Shown here one piece after another: positions 44,026-52,910 of a stretch of 64,000 bases of DNA. Each line of letters starts with the position of its first letter. Positions within the stretch are counted from its first letter, which is position 1. The notes under the pieces are model-generated. The model saw nothing but the letters and a program-made list of their open reading frames with translations, searched no databases and had not been told where the DNA came from. This stretch comes from Prevotella heparinolytica. GTDB taxonomy: Bacteria; Bacteroidota; Bacteroidia; Bacteroidales; Bacteroidaceae. Both the position numbers and the translations under genes were made by a program. The DNA is taken from contig NZ_SLXB01000014.1 of assembly GCF_004342845.1 (NCBI RefSeq), forward strand, positions 1-64,000, in the 5' to 3' direction.

Positions 44026-45684
44026 ATGAAATTATTCATCGTTTGCTTATTGGGCTTGTTTACGGTATATTGCCATGCCGCAGACACGCTCGACATCGAC
44101 TATATAGATAAACTGTACGTCCGAGAGCCGCAACGTGCCTACCGTCTGTTGGAACCTGCACGAAAGCGGCTGGAACGGGAGGGCTGGAAACATAAAAGCC
44201 GCATGCGATATGAACGGGTGGCAGGGTTTGTCTGCCTGAACAACAATCTTTATGCCGATGCCCTGCGCCACGCCCTTGCCATGCAGCAACTCGGCAGCAA
44301 GGATCAAGGAAACATCTTGGATGGGCTGGACATTCAATGCCGGCTTGCAGACAAGCTCGGACAATACGAGCAGTTGGCGAGACTGGTAGACCAAATAAGG
44401 CAAGAAACGAAGAAGATAACCGACAGACACCCTCGCGAACGTGCAATCAAAGCCTACTATACCCTTCTATGTGAGTACTATAAGACAAGAGCGCTATCGA
44501 AGAGCGGACAAACGGACAAGGTCATGCAGTCATGGCATGAGGCACGGGCCATGCTGAACTTATTCGCCGACGACCCTAATGAGAATGTCCGTGGCAACTG
44601 CGCCATCATGCGGCACTCTTTCGATTTATTACTTGCCGACATCTACATTGACGGAGGCGAACCCAATAAGGCTGCCGCCTATATTCCCGATGCCGTTCAA
44701 GAGCTCAACAGGGAACAACAGGATGGCGGTGACGGGGCTACTGACCATGCAGGCTATGATATTCACCGCATGTACTTTAATCTCGCTCTCGGGCATGCCC
44801 TTGTCAAGTGCGGGCGAAAAGACGAAGCGTTGAAAGCTGCCGCCGGAGCCGACTCGCTGTTCCATAAATACCCTCCCATGGAAAATGCGCTCGGGTCACT
44901 TTTAAGTATCTATGTCGAGGCAAACAGCATCCCGGAAAATATCCTGTCCTTGGGTGAGGATTTCTACCGCAATAATCTCGCTACTCCATCCGTCGAACTG
45001 CTCTCTGTCTGCAACAGTCTGCTGCAAATCTACATCCGCCAAGGTGAGAAGGTAAAAGCCGAAGCTATGGCGGGCGAGGTGAAACGCATCAACGACTTCA
45101 TCCACCGCGAAAACATGGAGTTCTACGATGTGCTGAGCGAGAACAGCTCCCTGCGCGTGTCGTATTACAAGCAACGCGTCTATAAAATGGTGGCCACAGG
45201 CGTGGCTACAGCTCTTGTCATTATCATCGTCACCATGATTTATTTCCACCTCCGGCGGCTTCACGACAACCAATACCTATATAAATATGTACGGTTGGCG
45301 GTACAACAAACCCCGGCCAAGCGAGCCGACAACCCTAAAACGGAAGAGAATCTGCAAGAACAAATAGAAACTTTACTTTCCGAGAACAACAACTTCTTGT
45401 CTCAGGACTTCAACACCGGCTGCCTTGAGACCCGATTGCAGATGAAACGGTATGCCATCGACCAACAACTGGCGGAGAACTGCCATACCTCGCTGAACGA
45501 CATTGTAACCAACCTGCGGTTGCAACATGCCTGCAAGCTGTTGGAGCAGACCGACTATGTATTGGAGTACATCGCTACCCAGTCCGGTTTCGGCACCCTC
45601 CGTACTTTCTATCGCCAGTTTAAAAAGAAATACAATCTTACTCCGACTGAATACAGGCGATTGGGACAAAAGAAGAACCAATAA
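44026..45684 (+). CDS. Membrane-spanning TPR/AraC-type transcriptional regulator
   Basis: The 552-residue protein has a signal peptide (about 1-19), a long helical region with TPR-like repeats (about 25-370), one membrane helix (about 388-408) and a C-terminal AraC-type DNA-binding domain (about 450-548) with IATQSGFGTLRTFYRQFKKKYNLTPTEYRR. The topology places sensing in the periplasm and DNA binding in the cytoplasm on one chain. It lies just upstream of the fimbrial operon in the same direction, so it is a likely regulator of that operon. That link is inferred from position only. Confidence 0.88.
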   Translation: MKLFIVCLLGLFTVYCHAADTLDIDYIDKLYVREPQRAYRLLEPARKRLEREGWKHKSRMRYERVAGFVCLNNNLYADALRHALAMQQLGSKDQGNILDGLDIQCRLADKLGQYEQLARLVDQIRQETKKITDRHPRERAIKAYYTLLCEYYKTRALSKSGQTDKVMQSWHEARAMLNLFADDPNENVRGNCAIMRHSFDLLLADIYIDGGEPNKAAAYIPDAVQELNREQQDGGDGATDHAGYDIHRMYFNLALGHALVKCGRKDEALKAAAGADSLFHKYPPMENALGSLLSIYVEANSIPENILSLGEDFYRNNLATPSVELLSVCNSLLQIYIRQGEKVKAEAMAGEVKRINDFIHRENMEFYDVLSENSSLRVSYYKQRVYKMVATGVATALVIIIVTMIYFHLRRLHDNQYLYKYVRLAVQQTPAKRADNPKTEENLQEQIETLLSENNNFLSQDFNTGCLETRLQMKRYAIDQQLAENCHTSLNDIVTNLRLQHACKLLEQTDYVLEYIATQSGFGTLRTFYRQFKKKYNLTPTEYRRLGQKKNQ

Positions 45685-45834
45685 CCTCACTTCTTCAATG
45701 ACAGTTTGATTACGCCTCGGCCACGACATTACCACGGCCCGACCAAGGTATCGCCGGACAGCTGTACTGCCCACATACAGCCGCACTTCCTCAATATTCC
45801 ACCTCTCCCCCTCCTTTTACACCTTTCTCAGGGG

Positions 45835-45874
45835 CTATGTCACCTTCTTTTCAATAATTTGTCACTATGTCACC
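45835..45874 (+). promoter_or_regulatory. Direct repeat, candidate activator site
   Basis: The word CTATGTCACC occurs at 45835-45844 and 45865-45874, 30 bp apart (about three helical turns), upstream of the fimbrial operon -7 element. This spacing on one face of the helix suits a dimeric AraC-type activator. No protein binding can be shown here. Confidence 0.4.
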
Positions 45875-45909
45875 CCCCCTTTTCCTACGGTTTCATCGAA
45901 ATATTCATC

Positions 45910-45917
45910 TAATTTTG
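45910..45917 (+). promoter_or_regulatory. -7 element of the fimbrial operon
   Basis: TAATTTTG fits TAnnTTTG. No TTTG is present 19-21 bp upstream, in keeping with a promoter that needs an activator. A short ATG frame of 11 codons (45991-46026) in the leader overlaps an ATG at 46023 by ATGA. Nothing else is seen in the stretch 45685-46082. Confidence 0.45.
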
Positions 45918-46082
45918 GCTTGTTAAACGAATTTTCAAGAACTTTTTTTGGAGGGATATAAACCGAACTTCAAAACAGAGTAAAAAAACAATGGAAAAAT
46001 TAGAGAAGTTCCTAAAAAACGAATGAGATTACCAACTTTTAAAAGATTTATCTTATACCGAATTAACCCTTATTCACCGGCA

Positions 46083-47366
46083 ATGAAAAGACCTATTATT
46101 CTTCTGCTTCTCCTGCTTCTTCTCGGCCATGTCCGGGGGCAGGAATCCGGAAACCGGCGGGGCCGCGACTCCGTCCGCATCCATTTCCGCCAAGGCGAGC
46201 CGTCTCTCGACCCCTCTTTCCACGGCAACGGCGACAAGCTCGACGCCTTCACCCTGCGCCTGGAGGCGTTGCTCTCGGACAGCACCTGCCGCGTGCGCGG
46301 CATACGCATGGTCTCGGGCGCTTCCCCCGAGGGAAGCACCGCCCTGAACAAGGCGCTGTCCGAACAGCGTGCCGTACACTTCTGGGACTATATCCGCGGC
46401 CGTTTCTCCGGCAGGGACATCCCCGTACTCTCACACGCCCCCGGCATCGATTGGGAACGGCTCATCCTGCTCACCGAGGCTGACGGCGGAGTGCCCCTGC
46501 GCTCCGAAGCCCTCGACATCCTGCGCCACACCTCCGAGTGGATTACCAGCGGCGGAGCGGTGCCCGACGAGCGCAAGCACCGCCTGGCCCTGCTTGGCGG
46601 GGGGCGTACGTGGCGCTACATGGAAGAGCACTTCTTTCCCGAACTGCGCACCTCCATGCTGGAGCTCTGGTACGAGTGCGTCTACCCCGAGGAGCGGACG
46701 GACACCGTGGTCGTGCAGCGGACGGACACGATGGAGGTGGCGCGTACCGACACCCTCGTGGTGCTGCGCACGGACACCATGACGCTTGCCGTTCCCGCGC
46801 CCCGGGCGCGCAAGCCTTTCCACATGGCCGTGAAGACCAACCTCTTGTATGCCGCCGTCGTCATTCCCAACATCGGGCTGGAGTTCCACCTCGGTGGCGG
46901 CTGGTCTGTGGCCGGTAACTGGATGTACACGTGGCTCAAGAACGACAGCCGCTACCGCTACCACCGGGTCTGCGGCGGCGACCTCGAGGTGCGCCACTGG
47001 CTGAGCCTCGGCCGCAAGCCGCTGACCGGGCACCACGTGGGGCTCTACGGCCAGCTGCTGACCTACGACCTCGAGTGGGGCGGCAAGGGCTACCTCGGCG
47101 ACCGTTGGAGCTACGGCGGCGGCATCTCCTACGGCTACTCCGCCCCGATCGGGCGCAGGCTCAACCTCGACTTCACGCTGGGCATCGGCTACCTCGGGGG
47201 CGAGTATTACGAGTACGTCCCGCAGAACGGGCTCTACGTGTGGCGTACCACGAAGAACCGCCGCTGGTTCGGTCCCACGAAGGCCGAGGTCTCGCTGGTG
47301 TGGCTGCTGGGACACGGCAACTTCAACGTGAGGAAGGGAAAGCAGACAATGGATAACGCTAAATAA
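46083..47366 (+). CDS. OmpA-like DUF3575 outer-membrane protein of the fimbrial operon
   Basis: The 427-residue product has a signal peptide beginning MKRPIILLLLLLLLG. An OmpA-like peptidoglycan-facing domain follows (about 35-120, with VRGIRMVSGASPEGSTALN), then four octad repeats of the type RTDTxxVx (about 206-237) and a C-terminal DUF3575 beta-barrel (from about 240). DUF3575 proteins typically head Mfa/FimA-type pilus operons in Bacteroides and may anchor or export pilus parts. An in-frame ATG at 46023 is coupled to a mini-ORF, but the signal peptide favours 46083. Confidence 0.82.
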   Translation: MKRPIILLLLLLLLGHVRGQESGNRRGRDSVRIHFRQGEPSLDPSFHGNGDKLDAFTLRLEALLSDSTCRVRGIRMVSGASPEGSTALNKALSEQRAVHFWDYIRGRFSGRDIPVLSHAPGIDWERLILLTEADGGVPLRSEALDILRHTSEWITSGGAVPDERKHRLALLGGGRTWRYMEEHFFPELRTSMLELWYECVYPEERTDTVVVQRTDTMEVARTDTLVVLRTDTMTLAVPAPRARKPFHMAVKTNLLYAAVVIPNIGLEFHLGGGWSVAGNWMYTWLKNDSRYRYHRVCGGDLEVRHWLSLGRKPLTGHHVGLYGQLLTYDLEWGGKGYLGDRWSYGGGISYGYSAPIGRRLNLDFTLGIGYLGGEYYEYVPQNGLYVWRTTKNRRWFGPTKAEVSLVWLLGHGNFNVRKGKQTMDNAK

Positions 47367-47377
47367 GGAGGACTATC

Positions 47378-48427
47378 ATGGGAATGACAACGATAACTTC
47401 AAGCTCCGCAAGGAGAGAGACGACGAGAAGAAAGGCGGAGAGGGGCACGAACGCCCTGCACGCCTTGTGCGTGTCCGCGGCCGCCATCGGGCTGACCGCC
47501 TGCGTCACGCTCATAGCCACATTCATAGCCTGCACGTTCAGCTCGTGCGATCACAAGGACCTGTATTTCCCTTCCTCTCCCTTGGCGGAGGTGCGTGTGA
47601 AGTTCGACTGGAGCGCCGCCCCCGGCGCGCGGGCGGAAGGGATGAGCGCCTTCTTCTTCCCCGAGCAGGGTGGCGGGCCCATACGCTGCGACTTCTCCGA
47701 CCCGGCCGGCGGCACGGCCAGGATACCGTGGGGGGACTACCGGGTGATATACCTGAACAACGACACCGAGACCATCCTGCTCCGTGGTACGGAAAGCTAC
47801 GAGACCTTCGAGATATACACCCGCCCCACCTCTGTGGGCGAGACCATGAGCACCCGCAGCGAGCCGCGGGGCGCCAACCCCGGCGACGAGCCCGTGGTGC
47901 TGGCGCCCGAGGAGGTGTGGGGAGGCAGCTTCACGGGCGTGCGCCTCGCCGTCGGTGGGGAGCAGCCTTACACGCTGGTGCTGCCCGTGCATCCGAAGGT
48001 GTGCACCTGCAGCTTCGAGGTCAGGGCTGTGGAGAACCTCAAGTACGTCTCCTCTGTCGGGGCATCCTTCTCGGGCATGTCGGGCTCGCTTTTCATGGGC
48101 GACGGCTCGGCTTCCGGGCAGGGGAGCATGATCCCCTTCCCGGCCGACTCGGACGGTAAGTCCGTGATCACGGGCAGCACCTTCACCTTCGGCCTCTCGG
48201 CCGAGTCCGGGGCCACGCACGTGCTCACCCTCTACCTCATACTGGCCGACGGCAGCAAGTTCTACTACCGCTTCGACGTGACCCGCCAAGTGAACGAGGC
48301 TCCCGACAAGCGGCACGTGCGCATCGTGCTCGAGGGCCTCCCGCTGCCCAAGCCCATCGTCAACGGCGGAGGGTTCCATCCCTCGGTGGACGATTGGGAG
48401 ACCGAGGAGATCCCACTCGGCGTTTGA
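47378..48427 (+). CDS. DUF5119 lipoprotein, FimB/Mfa2-like pilus anchor
   Basis: The 349-residue lipoprotein has an unusually long N-terminal stretch before the lipobox TFSSC at about residue 57, after a hydrophobic segment (about 32-52). The rest is beta-rich with features of the FimB/Mfa2-like DUF5119 family. Such proteins anchor Bacteroidales pili to the outer membrane and set their length. It is 12 bp after the DUF3575 gene and 109 bp before the fimbrillin. The real start may lie further downstream, since the first ~30 residues are basic and atypical for a signal. Confidence 0.78.
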   Translation: MGMTTITSSSARRETTRRKAERGTNALHALCVSAAAIGLTACVTLIATFIACTFSSCDHKDLYFPSSPLAEVRVKFDWSAAPGARAEGMSAFFFPEQGGGPIRCDFSDPAGGTARIPWGDYRVIYLNNDTETILLRGTESYETFEIYTRPTSVGETMSTRSEPRGANPGDEPVVLAPEEVWGGSFTGVRLAVGGEQPYTLVLPVHPKVCTCSFEVRAVENLKYVSSVGASFSGMSGSLFMGDGSASGQGSMIPFPADSDGKSVITGSTFTFGLSAESGATHVLTLYLILADGSKFYYRFDVTRQVNEAPDKRHVRIVLEGLPLPKPIVNGGGFHPSVDDWETEEIPLGV

Positions 48428-48535
48428 GACGCCCCCGCATGATACATGCAAACGGATAATGCCATACGCATCCACCGTGATGCGGACCGTGATAATCACT
48501 TAATTAACTAACTGTAATTTAAAAAAGAAAAGACA

Positions 48536-49684
48536 ATGAAGACAATGAGACATCTGTTTTACGCAGGCCTCGCGCTCGCCGCGCTGGCCTCCTGCTCGCA
48601 GGACGAAACCACGGACGTGAACAAGATCGGGTCGATCGGATTCCGCACCTCGCTGGGCAAGACAACCCGCGCCGTGACCACGCTCGCCGACATGGGCTCG
48701 TTCAACGTGACGGCATTCCCCACAGGTGGAGCCAACTATTTCACCAACCTGGCTGTCAGCAGTTCTGACCACGGTGCTAATTGGAACACCGCTTCCATCT
48801 ACTACTGGCCCGCAGGGGCGCTGAACTTCACGGCCTATGCGCCCGCGGACATCAACACCTTGGTGACGATAAACCAGACCGAGCAGAAGATCGCCGGCTT
48901 CGAACCCGACGCCAAGGTAGCCGACCAGAAGGACGTGGTGGCCGCCTTCAACGCCGGCTCCAAAGCCACGGTTGTGGGGACGAGCACATTCGGCGCCGCC
49001 GGCGTGCCCATGAACTTCAAGCACATCCTCTCGCAAATCGAGGTGAGAGCCAAATGCTCCAACGCCAACCTGCGCGTGCAGGTGGTGGGCGTGAAACTGG
49101 GCAACGTCTACTCCAAGGGTGACTTCGCTTTCCCGCAGGAAAAGACCGAGACCACGTACAACGTGCCGCGCGCGAACTGGAGCAACCTCTCCACCGTCAA
49201 GGACTATGGCGTGGAAACGCCTACCCCGGAGACACCCTTGACGCTGGACAATACCGCCCGGAGCATCATGTTCGGCGCTAACAACTTCATGATGATACCG
49301 CAGGCCCTCACCGCCTACAGTGCGACATCGTCCGCGTCGGGCTCGTACATCGGCGTGCTCTGCCGCATGGACATGAACGACAATATGGGCAACTACACCC
49401 CGCTCTACCCTACCACCGCGACCACGGGCTACGCTTATAACGCAGTGCCCATCGCCACCGAATGGGTGCCGGGCAAGAAGTACATCTATGTGCTTGAGTT
49501 CGGAAGCGGAAGCGGCAGTGGCGGAGGTATACAGCCGCCCAACCAGGACAACCCGACACCGGGAGGCACCATCACGCCGACCACGCCGACGCCGCCCGCA
49601 GATCCGGAAACGCCTATCCTGGGACAGCCCATCAAGTTCACCGTCACCGTGGAGGGCTGGTCTGACCAGACGGAGAACTTGTAA
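48536..49684 (+). CDS. Fimbrillin family protein, probable pilus shaft subunit
   Basis: The 382-residue lipoprotein (cysteine near residue 20 in LASC) has the Mfa/FimA-like fimbrillin fold, with IGFRTSLGKTTRA close to the N terminus, the usual region of protease processing at an Arg, and SIYYWPAGALNFTAYAPAD. Type V pili of Bacteroidales form when such subunits are exported as lipoproteins, cut by an Arg-protease and joined by donor strands. Its short C-terminus has a Pro/Thr-rich stretch before GQPIKFTVTVEGWS, a possible donor strand. It is third in the operon. Confidence 0.83.
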   Translation: MKTMRHLFYAGLALAALASCSQDETTDVNKIGSIGFRTSLGKTTRAVTTLADMGSFNVTAFPTGGANYFTNLAVSSSDHGANWNTASIYYWPAGALNFTAYAPADINTLVTINQTEQKIAGFEPDAKVADQKDVVAAFNAGSKATVVGTSTFGAAGVPMNFKHILSQIEVRAKCSNANLRVQVVGVKLGNVYSKGDFAFPQEKTETTYNVPRANWSNLSTVKDYGVETPTPETPLTLDNTARSIMFGANNFMMIPQALTAYSATSSASGSYIGVLCRMDMNDNMGNYTPLYPTTATTGYAYNAVPIATEWVPGKKYIYVLEFGSGSGSGGGIQPPNQDNPTPGGTITPTTPTPPADPETPILGQPIKFTVTVEGWSDQTENL

Positions 49685-49820
49685 TACACACGCACGGTCA
49701 TCACATCACGAAACCGGGCGGAAAGGGCGGGACCGGAACGAACTTCTATAACCCAACGCCTTTTGTAAGTGCCGGGGAGGGCCGACAGCCCTCCATCCCT
49801 TTCCGTCCACTTTATCAGGG

Positions 49821-49990
49821 ATATTAGAGATTAGACGTTAGACGTTAGATATTAGAGATTAGAGGGCAGGCGTGACATCTGACGCCTAAAGTCTAACATT
49901 TATCATCTATCATCTAACGTCTAATCTCTAACATCTAACGTCTAACATCTAACGTCTAACATCTAACGTCTAACATCTAATAATGTCTAA
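49821..49990. repeat. Heptamer arrays in inverted orientation
   Basis: The left part (49821-49864) is made of TTAGACG/TTAGAGA-type 7-mers. The right part (49891-49978) is their complement, alternating TCTAACA and TCTAACG as a 14-bp unit. The two can fold on a central AGGCGT/ACGCCT stem. The array fills the 318-bp gap before the first adhesin and runs to within 25 bp of its start, so it lies in the mRNA leader. The same heptamers recur before the second adhesin and after the HU-like gene. Confidence 0.75.
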
Positions 49991-50002
49991 AACTGAATAA
50001 CA

Positions 50003-52756
50003 ATGGGAAAGAAACATTTTATCGGTACGGCCGCCGCGGGTGTGGCGGTATTGTTGCTATCCTTCTCGGGTGCCTGCACGGACGGGCGGGATGAAGGTTT
50101 CCCTCCGGGAGAGAGAATCGGTTTCGCGGTCGACCTCTGGAAGGAAGGCAGTGCCGCGCAGGCCGCACTGACAAAGGGTGCGGGGACGGAGGCGGGCAGC
50201 CTGCCTGCCGACACCCTGCCCGCCGTGCAGGTAATCCCCCTGGAGGGTGAGGCTTCCGGAGACGGTAAACCGCTGTACCTGCATGCCGTGACTACGGACG
50301 GAATAGGAGATGACACGGCCGGGCAGGATATCGACGCCTACGCAACCACCAAAGCCGCACCCGTAATCACTGCCACGATGTACGACGAGATGGCGGTGAC
50401 GGCGTTCGTCTACCCCGCATCGGACAGCTGGCCGTCGGCCTATACGGGAAGGAGGGCCACAAGCTACATGCGCACCGTGAAGGTGAAGAAGAGCGAGGGG
50501 TGGAATACCTCTTACTATTGGCCGGGAGCCGCACGCAAAATCAGTTTCTTTGCCTCGGCGCCCTACGGCAGCCCGGGGCTGAGGGCGTTAAACGACGGGT
50601 TTTTGGGCAACCCGCCTTACCTGTTCTACATTGTGCCGTCCGATGTGGCCGACCAGAAAGACCTCTTGGTGGCCGCCTCTACCGACAGGCCGGGGAACAC
50701 GAACACGGACGAGGATCTGAAGATGAAGCATGCGCTGACGGCCGTGCGCTTCGTCACGGGCGACAACATGCTGCCGGGCACGGTGTCGAAGATTACGCTG
50801 AAGAATGTGTACGGCACGGGCAACCTGCGGATGACTGCTTTGCCGGCATGGCGCAACCAGGGCGGGGCGAGGAACTTCGAGCTGACGCTCTCGCCCGCCG
50901 CCACGGCGCCCGACCCGCCGGTGCCCGGCACGGAGCTGACGCCCGAAGCCGTCACCTTCATGATGCTGCCGCAGACCCTGCCAACAAATGCGCAGATAGA
51001 AATAGAGTACAGAGACAACCTGACCAACACGCCCCGCACCCTCACGGCGAACATTGCCGGAAGCACGTGGGCGATGGGAAAGACGGTGACCTACCGCATC
51101 AGCACGAGCAGCATTGGGATTACGCCTACATTGGAGGTGACACCGCCGGCTGACTATACCTACCAAGGTGGAAACGGCAGCTACACCGTGAAGAGCTATG
51201 CCTCCGTGTCGGGAGGAGGGAGCACGGCGAACGTGCCCATAGCCTGGGAAGCGGAGTTCTCCGAAGACGGGGTACATTGGAGCAGCACCAAGCCCGCATG
51301 GCTCACTGCCTTCACCGCAAGCGGGACAGGGAATAGCAGCGTATTAGAATTAGGTGAAGTTTACACCGCCACCGTGGCGGCGCAGACAAGCACCTCGGCC
51401 GACCCGCACACCGAAGCACTGAAGAAGGCCAAACCGGTAAATTACTACGACCTCTCCACGCACGACTATCAGGGCAAGACCGTGTCGAGGCGGACTGCCA
51501 ACTGCTACATTGTGAACGCTCCGGGCGTATACCTCCTGCCGTTGGTGTATGGCAATGCCATAAAGAATGGAACAACCAATTCGTCCGCTTACACCTCTGC
51601 GGCAAGCGGAAGCAATGTGCTGACACCGTTTATCAACCACCTGGGAAATGCCATTACCAATCCTTATATACGCAGCAATGCGGGCTGCACTCCCGATAAC
51701 TGCACGCTCGTCTGGCAGGACGAGCCGGACCTTGTTACGGACGTGGGGATATCTTTCGACAAGCGCAACCTCTGGTTTGCCGTGAGGCAGGCCACCATCC
51801 GGCAGGGCAACGCCGTGGTGGCGGTGCGCGACGCCTCGAACACCATACTTTGGAGCTGGCACATCTGGGTGACGGACTACAAGCCCGGAATAACCACACC
51901 CGACAAGGAAATCACCAACCACCAGGACAAAAAGTATAAGCTTATGGCCTTCAACCTCGGTTGGTGCGACGGAAAGGAGGAGACCTACGCCGAACGCACC
52001 GTGCAAGTACGCTTCAAGCAAAAGCCTACTGCTGGTTACACGCCGGCGGCGACAAAGACGTTTACAGTGAAGCAGAAAGCGCATACCATTACGGAATTTG
52101 GGAACAACACTTATTACCAGTGGGGTCGTAAAGACCCGTTCGTGGGGGCATTGGAGAATCCAAACAGCGTCTATCACAGCATCAATAAGACTTGGTACGA
52201 TGCCGATGGGAGCGTCATGACCAACCAGACTCCTGCAACAAGCAGATTCTCTACCGGTAATGCCTGCATCACTTCTGGTATTCAATCTCCCCAAACATTC
52301 AATACCCGATATGAGATGGATTATAAATATTATAACCTGTGGGACGCGAATAACAACACAGATTCTGCCAACGACACCCCTGTTGTAAAGACCATCTACG
52401 ACCCTTGCCCCGCAGGATACAGTCTCCCGCCAAGCAATGTCTACACCGGCTTCACTACAACAGGAAACAATACAAGCACTGCCAGCCAATTCAATGTGCA
52501 ACAACCTTGGAATAAAGGTTGGAACTTCTATTGCAACTCAATCAATACCGAGACCGTATTGTTCCCTGCGTCGGGCTATCGGACCAGCAGTTCCGCAGTG
52601 CCCTACCACATGGGGTACTTCGCCTGCTATTGGACGGCGGGGCCGAGCAGCACGAACAACGGGTGGAGCCTGTACTTCCACTCGGGCTACGTGAACCCGC
52701 TGGACAGCAACTATCGGAGATTCGGCTTCGGGGTGAGGGCGGCCCAAGAAAAATAA
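50003..52756 (+). CDS. Tip adhesin 1: fimbrillin-type lipoprotein with DGR-like variable C-terminus
   Basis: The 917-residue lipoprotein (cysteine 25 in SGAC) has a fimbrillin-like N-terminal half (about 40-370), an Ig/BACON-like segment (about 375-485) and a C-terminal domain (about 690-917) of the FISUMP or formylglycine-enzyme/C-lectin kind, beginning YYQWGRKDPF and containing YDPCPAGYSLP. Residues 854-916 (nt 52562-52750) align without gaps to its paralogue downstream, with 22 amino-acid differences and no synonymous change, the mark of adenine-directed retro-mutagenesis. It is probably the binding tip of the pilus encoded upstream. The nucleotides up to about residue 100 are almost identical to the paralogue. 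Confidence 0.85.
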   Translation: MGKKHFIGTAAAGVAVLLLSFSGACTDGRDEGFPPGERIGFAVDLWKEGSAAQAALTKGAGTEAGSLPADTLPAVQVIPLEGEASGDGKPLYLHAVTTDGIGDDTAGQDIDAYATTKAAPVITATMYDEMAVTAFVYPASDSWPSAYTGRRATSYMRTVKVKKSEGWNTSYYWPGAARKISFFASAPYGSPGLRALNDGFLGNPPYLFYIVPSDVADQKDLLVAASTDRPGNTNTDEDLKMKHALTAVRFVTGDNMLPGTVSKITLKNVYGTGNLRMTALPAWRNQGGARNFELTLSPAATAPDPPVPGTELTPEAVTFMMLPQTLPTNAQIEIEYRDNLTNTPRTLTANIAGSTWAMGKTVTYRISTSSIGITPTLEVTPPADYTYQGGNGSYTVKSYASVSGGGSTANVPIAWEAEFSEDGVHWSSTKPAWLTAFTASGTGNSSVLELGEVYTATVAAQTSTSADPHTEALKKAKPVNYYDLSTHDYQGKTVSRRTANCYIVNAPGVYLLPLVYGNAIKNGTTNSSAYTSAASGSNVLTPFINHLGNAITNPYIRSNAGCTPDNCTLVWQDEPDLVTDVGISFDKRNLWFAVRQATIRQGNAVVAVRDASNTILWSWHIWVTDYKPGITTPDKEITNHQDKKYKLMAFNLGWCDGKEETYAERTVQVRFKQKPTAGYTPAATKTFTVKQKAHTITEFGNNTYYQWGRKDPFVGALENPNSVYHSINKTWYDADGSVMTNQTPATSRFSTGNACITSGIQSPQTFNTRYEMDYKYYNLWDANNNTDSANDTPVVKTIYDPCPAGYSLPPSNVYTGFTTTGNNTSTASQFNVQQPWNKGWNFYCNSINTETVLFPASGYRTSSSAVPYHMGYFACYWTAGPSSTNNGWSLYFHSGYVNPLDSNYRRFGFGVRAAQEK
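52562..52750 (+). other. DGR-like variable region 1
   Basis: Sixty-three codons end at the penultimate sense codon of adhesin 1. Compared with the same stretch in adhesin 2, 41 codons are identical to the base, and 22 differ, all by amino acid. Eighteen of the 22 are NNC in both genes, as expected if AAC-like codons in a template are mutated at A. The constant frame (start FPASGYR, middle YWTAGP, end GVRAAQE) is typical of the C-lectin fold seen in DGR targets. Confidence 0.85.
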
Positions 52757-52845
52757 AGGGAGCGAAGCGACCGCGTGTAGCGTAATCGCGCCCGGTTGCT
52801 TTTAAGCAGCCTCGCGTATGGCCGGCGCAACGCCTCTATAGAGGC
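52754..52845 (+). repeat. Flank shared by both adhesins, with hairpin and palindrome
   Basis: The 87 bp from the stop codon (52754-52840) are identical to 55629-55715. They include a stem AAGCGACC/GGTTGCTT around a GC-rich loop, a candidate for the recognition or initiation site next to a DGR variable region. A perfect 14-bp palindrome, GCCTCTATAGAGGC, ends this stretch at 52832-52845. Heptamers of the TCTAACG type follow at about 52862-52888, just before adhesin 2. Confidence 0.7.
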
Positions 52846-52910
52846 AGTTCTTTTGTCTGAAATCTAACGTCTAACGTCTAACATCTAATAATGTCTAAAA
52901 CTGAATAACA

